DNA of 7,010 nt from Gammaproteobacteria bacterium. Its GTDB lineage: Bacteria > Gemmatimonadota > Gemmatimonadetes > Longimicrobiales > Gaopeijiaceae. Numbering within the stretch: the first letter of the stretch is position 1; each line of letters begins with the position of its first letter. The notes under the pieces were generated by a model. The model searched no databases. It saw only the letters and a list, made by a program, of their open reading frames with translations, and was not told the DNA's origin. A program made the translations under genes and the position numbers. Below are positions 1-5,076 of this stretch, piece by piece. The stretch covers positions 1 through 7,010 of the forward strand of contig JAHEKL010000018.1 in assembly GCA_024638345.1 (NCBI GenBank), in the 5' to 3' direction.

Positions 1-767
1 TCGAGCTTGGGAATCCGAATCGGTGTACCGACGTTCGCTTCGAGCAGCTCGGCGGCCGAGCGATCCCGGGCCGCCACCTCCACACATCCGTCCGAATTTA
101 CGACCGCGGCAAGCGAGTGGGGCGGCACGTCCCCGTAGGTGCCGACGACCGGAATCATCCGCCCCCCGATCTCGACTGAGACACCCGCCGTCACTCTCGT
201 TCCTGGAACGTTCGTGATGAGGTTTCCGAAGCGATCGAGTGACACCACTTCACCCTTGATCCCCGTTTCCTCCACCACAATCGCGGGCTGAGAGACACGG
301 ACCGGGTCGTCGATGATCGGGCCCAAGCGGGTGACATGCAGCCCGTGCGCGAGAAGCGCGCCCGCCGGCGCGAAAACGTCCCTTCCGTGGAAGGTCGAGC
401 TCGGCTCCGGGAGTAGGAACTCCGGGTCCTCGATGCTCACGATGCGGGTTTCGAGGGCCGCATCCAGCACTCGGCTGACGACGCCGTTGTCCGGTGCCAC
501 CACGAAGCGCCGGTCCGCCTCCAACGCCAAGGCCCGTCGCTCCGTCCCGACTCCGGGGTCCACGACCACGATGTGGGTCGTCCCCACCGGGTATCGGCTC
601 CAGTATCGGGCCAACGCCCTGCCGGCCGCGTCGATGTTTCCGAAGGGGAGGGAGTGGCTCACATCGTCGATGATGGCTCCGGGATAGATCGAGGCGATCA
701 CTCCTTTCATGGCGCCGACATACCCGTCCCGGGTTCCGAAGTCTGTCAGAAGCGTGATGCGGGACAC
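1..767 (-). CDS. S-adenosylmethionine hydrolase (SAM hydroxide adenosyltransferase, DUF62 family), 3' end cut by window edge
   Basis: By family, this enzyme splits SAM with water into adenosine and L-methionine in the cytosol; relatives are the fluorinases and chlorinases. I translated 255 complete codons from a GTG at 767. The N-terminal domain opens with ITLLTDFGTRDGY (residues 4-16) and has VVVDPGVG (67-74) and FHGRD (126-130). The family's Asp-Arg-His catalytic triad appears as D70, R77 and H127, with the usual 7-residue Asp-Arg spacing. The C-terminal domain carries the diagnostic DRFGNLITN (178-186) and a final SAAELL...VGTPI stretch, so only a few residues are probably missing. No fluorinase-type insertion was noticed. 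The GTG lies 13 nt after the preceding stop and has only a weak GAGCGG-like ribosome site. It is chosen because the conserved strand begins three residues later. It is the last visible gene of the mrp group, so co-transcription is likely. The family call is firm; the exact start is less so. Confidence 0.93.
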   Translation of the reverse strand, partial: MSRITLLTDFGTRDGYVGAMKGVIASIYPGAIIDDVSHSLPFGNIDAAGRALARYWSRYPVGTTHIVVVDPGVGTERRALALEADRRFVVAPDNGVVSRVLDAALETRIVSIEDPEFLLPEPSSTFHGRDVFAPAGALLAHGLHVTRLGPIIDDPVRVSQPAIVVEETGIKGEVVSLDRFGNLITNVPGTRVTAGVSVEIGGRMIPVVGTYGDVPPHSLAAVVNSDGCVEVAARDRSAAELLEANVGTPIRIPKL

Positions 768-780
768 CGGTCGGGTCCGC

Positions 781-1005
781 TCAGGCCGAGGCGGATCGAG
801 GTCGCCAGGCCGTGGAAGCTTCCAGGTCCTCGAGGATATCACCGAACTCGTCGAGATCTCCCAGGGTCTGATGGCCGAACTCCTCGAGCGAAAGACCGTG
901 CGCTCTGAACTCGGCGAGCGTCTCGGGGAAGTCTCGGACGATCACGTGGAGAGGGCTCGCCATCAGCTCGTCCCGAGTGGGGCGAGGGCGAAACGGGATC
1001 CTCAT
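781..1005 (-). CDS. Small DUF1858/ScdA_N-like protein lacking cysteines
   Basis: This encodes 74 residues with a short basic N-terminus (residues 1-14). A compact, acidic, mostly helical domain follows, with HVIVRDFPETLAEFRAHGL at residues 20-38. That block resembles the start of DUF1858 (hybrid-cluster-associated) and ScdA N-terminal domains, which typically read 'tv..vl..yPe....f...G' and then a Cys-x-x-Cys or Cys-Cys. Here the region after HGL reads SLEEFGHQTLGDL, and the protein has no cysteine at all, so any redox or metal role of the domain is lost or changed. The ATG overlaps the mrp stop in an ATGA arrangement, which suggests translational coupling. A second ATG at 963 (residue 15) would give a 60-residue protein that keeps the whole domain. 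Its place between an Fe-S carrier ATPase and a SAM hydrolase suggests an accessory to Fe-S handling, but that is inference. The domain assignment is by eye and moderate; the ORF is likely real because of the overlap. Confidence 0.72.
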   Translation of the reverse strand: MRIPFRPRPTRDELMASPLHVIVRDFPETLAEFRAHGLSLEEFGHQTLGDLDEFGDILEDLEASTAWRPRSASA

Positions 1006-2135
1006 CCCACATCGCCCGTGACAGGGACGCGCACCGAGCGAAGGACATGACCGGCTATTTCCATGAGCGCCGTCGCCGCCGGTGAGTCCGGCGCCGCCAC
1101 AACGGTCGGATTCCCGGCGTCTCCCGCGTCTCGAACGGCTGGATCCAGCGGTACGCTCCCCAGGAAGGGCAGACCCATCTCCCGCGCCAGACGCTCTCCG
1201 CCGCCGTGTCCGAAGACATCGACGGCCTCCCCGCAGTGCGGGCAGCTCATCTCGCCCATGTTTTCGACGATACCGAGAACGCGCGTGTTCACCCGCTCGA
1301 ACATCTTCACTCCGCGCCGGACGTCACCCACCGAGACCGCCTGTGGTGTGGTGACCATGACCGCTCCGTCGAGGTCGATCGTCTGGACCAGAGAGAGCTG
1401 CGCGTCCCCGGTGCCGGGAGGCATGTCCACGATCATCAGATCGAGCGGGCCCCAAGCGACACGTTCCAGGAATTGCTTGAGGATTCCCGAGATCAGTGGA
1501 CCCCGCATGATCGCGGGCTGCTCCTCCTCCAAGAGCAGGCCGAGGCTCATGAGCCGGACGCCGTGGGCCTCGAGCGGCTCGATCATCTCGCTTCCCTTCT
1601 CTCCTGTGACCGTCGGTCGCCTCGACTCGCCGAGCATCCTGGGGATGTTCGGACCGTAGATATCGGCGTCGAGCAGCCCGACGCGCAATCCTTCGCGAGC
1701 CAAGGCGGCGGCCAGATTCGTCGCGACCATCGACTTGCCCACCCCCCCCTTCCCGGACGAGACGGCGACAACGTGATCGACCTCCTTGAGCAGGCTGGGT
1801 TTAGGGGTGGGAGCGGGAACCGAACCCGGCTGCAGGTTCCGACCACCGGACCGTCTGCTCGGACGGGGCCGAGCGGGATCGACCTCCGGCTGCGGCAGCT
1901 GGACGTTGATCCTCACAGAGTCTACGCCGTCGACAGCCTCCACGGCCGTGCGCGTGCGCTTGAGCAGACCCCCCGGGTCCTTGGGGCCGAGCTTGAAGGA
2001 GAACCGCACGTTCCCCTCCCCGTCCACGTCCAAATCCCGGACGAGCCCATCCGAAAGGATGTCGCTCCCGGTCTCGGGGTGTGCGACTCCTCGCAGCGCC
2101 TCGCTGACGGAATGCTTCAGATCGTCTGCCGACAT
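1002..2135 (-). CDS. mrp: Mrp/ApbC/NBP35-type iron-sulphur cluster carrier P-loop ATPase
   Basis: This is a 377-residue cytosolic ATPase that, by family, carries [4Fe-4S] clusters to apo-proteins. Residues 1-80 form an N-terminal DUF59/MIP18-like domain. A Pro/Arg-rich linker follows (about 82-115), then the MinD/Mrp ATPase. The deviant Walker A is SSGKGGVGKS (126-135), with signature lysine K129 and P-loop lysine K134. DADIYGPN (156-163) and VDMPPGTGD (236-244) are classic Mrp signatures. The cluster-binding CPHC motif is C298 and C301. The DUF59 part is divergent: it reads HPETGSDI where DP-type motifs are usual, and it has no cysteine. The ATG at 2135 is the only standard start after an in-frame TAG upstream, but it has a poor ribosome site (GAGG only 2 nt away) and sits 13 nt after a terminator-like T-tract. 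The stop overlaps the next start by ATGA. Adjacent nfu makes an Fe-S assembly role consistent. Confidence 0.97.
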   Translation of the reverse strand: MSADDLKHSVSEALRGVAHPETGSDILSDGLVRDLDVDGEGNVRFSFKLGPKDPGGLLKRTRTAVEAVDGVDSVRINVQLPQPEVDPARPRPSRRSGGRNLQPGSVPAPTPKPSLLKEVDHVVAVSSGKGGVGKSMVATNLAAALAREGLRVGLLDADIYGPNIPRMLGESRRPTVTGEKGSEMIEPLEAHGVRLMSLGLLLEEEQPAIMRGPLISGILKQFLERVAWGPLDLMIVDMPPGTGDAQLSLVQTIDLDGAVMVTTPQAVSVGDVRRGVKMFERVNTRVLGIVENMGEMSCPHCGEAVDVFGHGGGERLAREMGLPFLGSVPLDPAVRDAGDAGNPTVVAAPDSPAATALMEIAGHVLRSVRVPVTGDVG

Positions 2136-2148
2136 GGCCTCGCTCGCG

Positions 2149-2183
2149 AAAAAAAGGGGCGCCCCTTCCCTGGAAGAGGCGCC
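2149..2183 (-). terminator. Intrinsic terminator or attenuator between nfu and mrp
   Basis: On the minus strand, GGCGCCTCTTC (2183-2173) pairs with GAAGGGGCGCC (2168-2158) around a CAGG loop. The stem has 11 pairs, including one T-G wobble. Two C residues and then seven T residues follow (2155-2149). This is a good rho-independent terminator for the minus strand; the plus strand has no T-tract. It lies 53 nt past the nfu stop, and its T-tract ends 13 nt before the mrp ATG. That makes it either the nfu terminator or a conditional attenuator in the mrp leader. Confidence 0.75.
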
Positions 2184-2186
2184 TCT
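2155..2186. repeat. Twin 12-bp GGCGCC-centred palindromes upstream of mrp
   Basis: AGGGGCGCCCCT (2155-2166) and AGAGGCGCCTCT (2175-2186) are each perfect 12-bp palindromes. They differ only at symmetric positions, and their centres are 20 bp apart, about two helical turns. They supply the arms of the terminator-like hairpin, but spaced dimer sites for a DNA-binding protein would look the same. The match is direct; an operator role is inference. Confidence 0.5.
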
Positions 2187-2235
2187 CTAGGGCATCGAAT
2201 CGAGCTGGACGGAGCCCGATCGGCACCCAGAGGGC

Positions 2236-2466
2236 TCAGATCGCCATGACCTCGGTGACCTCGGGGATCGTGCTACGAATTCGGCGCTCGATTCCTTCCT
2301 TCAGCGTCAGCATGGAGATGGGGCAGGATTCGCACGCGCCCATCAGTCTCAGATGCACCACACCATCGGCCTCGTCGAAGCCGAGGAACTCGACGTCCCC
2401 CCCGTCGGCGTGGAGCGCCGGGCGAATCTGGTCCAAGATCTCCAGGATCTTGTGCTCCTTGGACAT
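2236..2466 (-). CDS. nfu: Nfu/NifU C-terminal-domain Fe-S scaffold protein
   Basis: This is a 76-residue single-domain Nfu protein. By family, it binds a [4Fe-4S] or [2Fe-2S] cluster between two subunits and hands it to target proteins in the cytosol. The Nfu signatures are IRPALHADGGDVEF (residues 14-27) and GACESCPIS (43-51), whose CxxC ligands are C45 and C48, followed by the usual TLKEGIERRI helix. The length equals the isolated domain, with no N-terminal A-type or NifU-N domain. The ATG at 2466 is supported by a near-perfect ribosome site. It is the strongest such site I found in the window, which suggests independent, efficient translation rather than coupling to the gene before it. The gene ahead ends 116 nt away. 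The mrp ATPase follows, separated by a terminator-like hairpin. The pair fits a scaffold-plus-carrier arrangement. Confidence 0.96.
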   Translation of the reverse strand: MSKEHKILEILDQIRPALHADGGDVEFLGFDEADGVVHLRLMGACESCPISMLTLKEGIERRIRSTIPEVTEVMAI

Positions 2467-2470
2467 GACC

Positions 2471-2478
2471 CCTCCTTA
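2471..2478 (-). promoter_or_regulatory. Strong Shine-Dalgarno site of nfu
   Basis: TAAGGAGG on the minus strand, followed by GGTC and then the ATG at 2466. It is nearly fully complementary to the 16S anti-SD and fixes the nfu start. Most other genes here rely on start/stop overlap or on weak sites. Confidence 0.88.
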
Positions 2479-2544
2479 CAGCCAGGGCGGGACGACCGTA
2501 AACGTGCTCTGCGCCAGCGCTGCTACGCCATGCGGTCAAACCCC

Positions 2545-2581
2545 CGGACCGAAGCATCGGTTCCACCGATGGACGGATCCG
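2545..2581 (-). other. Structured hairpin just after the STAS-like gene stop
   Basis: The hairpin begins 1 nt after the stop codon, on the minus strand. The outer stem is CGGATC/GGTCCG (one T-G pair), then a 4x4 internal loop (CGTC/CTTC), then a perfect 7-bp inner stem CATCGGT/ACCGATG with a GGA loop. A competing small hairpin, ACCGA-TGCT-TCGGT, uses the same bases. Only GGGG and TTT follow, so it is a poor intrinsic terminator. It may protect the mRNA 3' end, mark a processing point, or be a weak or rho-assisted stop before nfu. The rest of the gap (2467-2544) holds the nfu ribosome site; I see no convincing promoter in it. Confidence 0.45.
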
Positions 2582-2582
2582 C

Positions 2583-3167
2583 TCAGAGCTCCGTGCGAAT
2601 GAGGGTACTGAGGGCATGGACGTCTCCGTGTGGGTGTCGGAACAGCAGGCGTCGTTCGATCAGCGTCTCGAGAGCTTCGGGCTCGTTGGCTCGCTCCAGC
2701 AAGAGCTCGATCTCGGCAACCGGGATGCACCCGCACTTCTGAACGCTCGTCCACACCTCTCTTTCCCCCTCGGATCCCGATCCGATCATCTCGAAGTGCC
2801 CCTGGGAAGTCTCGGCGACGACGGCCAACCGATGACGCTCCAGTACGGCTTCGATCGGATCACGGTGGTGTGCGCGGACCCCACGGAGGACGATGAACGT
2901 GACCCCCTGCCGCACCGTGCTTCCCAGGATCAGCTTGGCCACGACTTCGTCCGCGCACGAATAGTCCAGGATCTCGACGGAGGAGAGATCGACCAAAGAA
3001 AGCGCCGGAGTCCCCAATTCCTCGAGCTGGCTTTCGATAGCGAGCCGGACCGCGCGCCCGGTGGGTCGCGTGACCAGGTGCGAATAGAGGTTCGCGACGC
3101 TCCTTTCCAGCAAGCGCTGGACGTCGATCGCGAACGCATCGAGCTGAGGGTCGTTTTGCGCTCTCAT
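2583..3167 (-). CDS. STAS-like (DUF4325-type) protein with extra C-terminal domain
   Basis: This encodes 194 residues with no signal peptide or membrane segment. Residues about 35-115 look like a STAS-like fold: a helix, then LSLVDLSSVEILDYSCADEV (57-76), then a strand (TFIVLRG). 'Serine-x-ADE' after a D-strand resembles the FADE motif of the STAS-like DUF4325 family. S70, within D68-Y69-S70-C71, falls where anti-anti-sigma factors have their phosphoserine (DSSG). Residues about 120-194 are an additional domain with C145-G-C147 and a charged helical end (ALETLIERRLLFRHPHGDVH) that could be a winged helix; this is a guess. The start at 3167 overlaps the preceding ATPase gene's stop (ATGA) and has AGAGG 4 nt upstream. 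The same frame stays open further upstream, but that part is Arg/Gly/Pro-rich shadow sequence inside the ATPase gene. It is likely the phosphorylation or binding partner of that ATPase; the output is unknown. Confidence 0.83.
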   Translation of the reverse strand: MRAQNDPQLDAFAIDVQRLLERSVANLYSHLVTRPTGRAVRLAIESQLEELGTPALSLVDLSSVEILDYSCADEVVAKLILGSTVRQGVTFIVLRGVRAHHRDPIEAVLERHRLAVVAETSQGHFEMIGSGSEGEREVWTSVQKCGCIPVAEIELLLERANEPEALETLIERRLLFRHPHGDVHALSTLIRTEL

Positions 3168-4060
3168 CCCACCTCTTCCAATGATCTTGCCGGAAGAATG
3201 ATGGTGATCTGAGCCCCAGGGAAGGGGGCGAGCCCATCCTCGAGCGGTGGAAGTTCCTCCCAATCGGGGACGTCGGCGATGCGAGCCGTGCCGCTCCGGA
3301 TCGAGATCGCTCCGTCCCAGCGTCTCACCTGTTTGCGGATCTGCTGAATACCGTGGCCACGGCCCTGATCGGGAAAGCGGGTCAGCCCATGGATGAACGC
3401 CGCCTCCAGCGCGGCCGCGTCTCCCCAACGGTCGGCGAACCGCCCGGAGTACTCTCCCTCGAGCGATCCCTTGAATCCACGACCCACGTCACCGACTCCG
3501 ATCACCAGGACCTCGCGCCCCAAACGCTTCTTCCAGAAGTAGGTCTGAGCCGCCACCCAGCCCGGGGCTTCCGCGTGCTCGAGGATGTTCTGGCAGACCT
3601 CTGACAGAATCACCGAAAACTGGACGACCGCGGTTGGCGGATACCGAAGCGTTCGGGAGAGGATCGTACCGGCTCGGTCATGGACGCTCTCCACAACGCG
3701 ATGCACGTCCTGGTTCTGCTCTACGCGGGTCAGCTCGAGCATCACGTCCGACGAACCACCGGAGCGCCTCGGTAGGTGCAGGCTTCCTTCGAAGACCTCC
3801 TTCGCCGCCTCCCCGAAGCCCATCCGCGACAGGTAGGAGAGCACCTCCCCACTTTCGGGAAGCTGGAGTGCAGCGGGCGACCCGCTCTCCTCGCGCAGCA
3901 CGAGCCCCGTCGAAAGCAGCCCGATCATTCCCACCGGATCGATCCATCTCAGGTGGCGCGCATCGAGCAGGACCTTGGCGCCGGCCGCTTCGGATGAGGT
4001 CTCGATCAGCTGATCGATCGTCCGATAGTCCAGTGACCCCGGGAGGGGGATGACCTTCAT
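3164..4060 (-). CDS. STAS domain fused to GHKL-type (HATPase_c) ATPase, probable anti-sigma-like serine kinase
   Basis: This is a 298-residue cytosolic protein. Residues 1-95 form a STAS-like domain: VLLDARHLRWIDPVGMIGLL (30-49) and a YLSRMGF helix (76-82). Residues about 105-293 form a GHKL ATPase. The N box is E154-V-C-Q-N158-I-L-E-H162, the G1 box is GVGDVGRG (188-195, with D191), and the G2 glycines are in GRGHGIQQI (233-241). A final GAQITIILP strand closes the fold. There is no histidine phospho-acceptor domain and no transmembrane segment, which favours an RsbW/SpoIIAB-like serine kinase role over a sensor histidine kinase. The STAS part reads D41-P-V-G44 where the phosphorylated motif is usually DSSG, so it cannot be phosphorylated at that site. 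It overlaps the sugar kinase upstream (ATGA) and the STAS-like gene downstream (ATGA). That suggests matched synthesis with the STAS-like partner. No PP2C phosphatase or sigma factor is in the window. Confidence 0.88.
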   Translation of the reverse strand: MKVIPLPGSLDYRTIDQLIETSSEAAGAKVLLDARHLRWIDPVGMIGLLSTGLVLREESGSPAALQLPESGEVLSYLSRMGFGEAAKEVFEGSLHLPRRSGGSSDVMLELTRVEQNQDVHRVVESVHDRAGTILSRTLRYPPTAVVQFSVILSEVCQNILEHAEAPGWVAAQTYFWKKRLGREVLVIGVGDVGRGFKGSLEGEYSGRFADRWGDAAALEAAFIHGLTRFPDQGRGHGIQQIRKQVRRWDGAISIRSGTARIADVPDWEELPPLEDGLAPFPGAQITIILPARSLEEVG

Positions 4061-5076
4061 CGTGAAACCCCGGGGTCCACACGCCCGGACAGGTGGAGAC
4101 CCAGGCCGCGCGCTCCTCTATGGCTCACGTTCTTGGCTGCCATTCGATTCGCCTCGGTCATGGCCTCCTCCAGCGACCTGCCCTCGAGCAGCGCGGCGAA
4201 GCAGGAGGCTCCCCAGACGTCTCCACACCCCGTCGGATCGCCCTCCGAACCCATCACTCGATCCCCTTCGAGCTTCGCGCTACGAACGGGGCCCGGGGCG
4301 GCCAGGCTACCCCGAAGACCGGGCCACGTGAAGGGGTCGTCGTCGAACCCGGCACTCGCAACGTAGGCCGCCCCTCTCTGTCCGAGAGTCACGGCGATCA
4401 GCTTCAGGTCCGCGCCGACCAGATCGGCAGCCAGCTTCCACGGATCACCGTGGGCGCGACCGAGGAGCTCGAACTCTTGCTCGTTCATCTGGACCGCGTC
4501 GAAACAGGTGATCCACTCGGCCCAGTGCGGCAGGGGTCGCGGCGTCCGATCACCCTGCTTTCCGATGCCGAGGAAAAGCGAGTGCAGATCAGCGTAGATA
4601 GGCCCTCGGAATCCCGAGCGGAGGCTCTGGGCCGTCTCGAGCTCCATCTCGAAGCCCGAGATGAAGTTGATGTAGAGCGCGTCGCAGAGCCCGGCGAGTG
4701 GATTGAGCTCCGTCCACCTCCAAGGAGGCACGCCACCGGTCAGGCGCTCAGTGAGCCGGACCTGGCCGGCATACCGCATCTCGACTCGGTTGTTCGGCTC
4801 GGGCACGACCTGCATACCCGGATCCGTGCGTACTCTCGGGAGGTGCCTGAGGAATCGGAAAGCCTCCTCTGAGAGATCTCGTCCGACCTTGACGAGTGGA
4901 AGGATCGTCCAATTCTCGGGAAGCGCGACGGCCAGCGCCTCCAACGCGTAACCGATCCCGCCCCACTCCAAGAGGGGCTCGGTGCGGGCATCGCGGTTGA
5001 GAATCGTATCCCAGACCAGCGTCCCGACGACCCCGAGCGTGAAGGTCTGGTCACTCGAAGATCTTGGCTCACTCAT
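4057..5076 (-). CDS. PfkB/ribokinase-family sugar kinase, divergent
   Basis: This is a 339-residue cytosolic kinase of the PfkB family, which transfers phosphate from ATP to a sugar or nucleoside hydroxyl. The N-terminal strand is FTLGVVGTLVWDTI (12-25). The usual substrate-site 'GG..N.A..LA' appears as GGIGYALEALA (39-49), with no Asn. MNEQE (197-201) matches the internal NxxE region. The catalytic and anion-hole motif is DPTGCGD (280-286), with D286 as the expected base, followed by the helix VWGASCFAALLEG. C284 replaces the common Ala of GAGD. The length is slightly above the family norm. I cannot name the substrate. The ATG at 5076 lies inside the end of lepA, overlapping by 8 nt (ATGAGTGA) with no clear ribosome site, so translation probably depends on lepA. 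It also overlaps the next gene by ATGA. The family is sure; the substrate is unknown. Confidence 0.92.
   Translation of the reverse strand: MSEPRSSSDQTFTLGVVGTLVWDTILNRDARTEPLLEWGGIGYALEALAVALPENWTILPLVKVGRDLSEEAFRFLRHLPRVRTDPGMQVVPEPNNRVEMRYAGQVRLTERLTGGVPPWRWTELNPLAGLCDALYINFISGFEMELETAQSLRSGFRGPIYADLHSLFLGIGKQGDRTPRPLPHWAEWITCFDAVQMNEQEFELLGRAHGDPWKLAADLVGADLKLIAVTLGQRGAAYVASAGFDDDPFTWPGLRGSLAAPGPVRSAKLEGDRVMGSEGDPTGCGDVWGASCFAALLEGRSLEEAMTEANRMAAKNVSHRGARGLGLHLSGRVDPGVSR

Noticed and set aside
1206..2249. 347-codon open frame on the plus strand
   Set aside because: It lies opposite mrp, whose motifs are unambiguous. It shows no domain and would cross the nfu/mrp gap.
2500..2540. Promoter for nfu: TTGACC as -35, or TGGCGC as a sigma-54 -24 box
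   Set aside because: No AT-rich -10 lies 16-18 nt after TTGACC, and the GC element expected at -12 after TGGCGC is missing.
3168..3428. Longer N-terminus for the STAS-like protein
   Set aside because: The extra 87 residues are low-complexity Arg/Gly/Pro sequence, out of frame inside the STAS-ATPase gene. The ATG at 3167 has both the ATGA overlap and an AGAGG site.
3164..4060. Sensor histidine kinase for the GHKL gene
   Set aside because: There is no histidine acceptor domain, no membrane segment and no response regulator nearby. The STAS fusion and STAS-like partner fit an anti-sigma-type kinase better.
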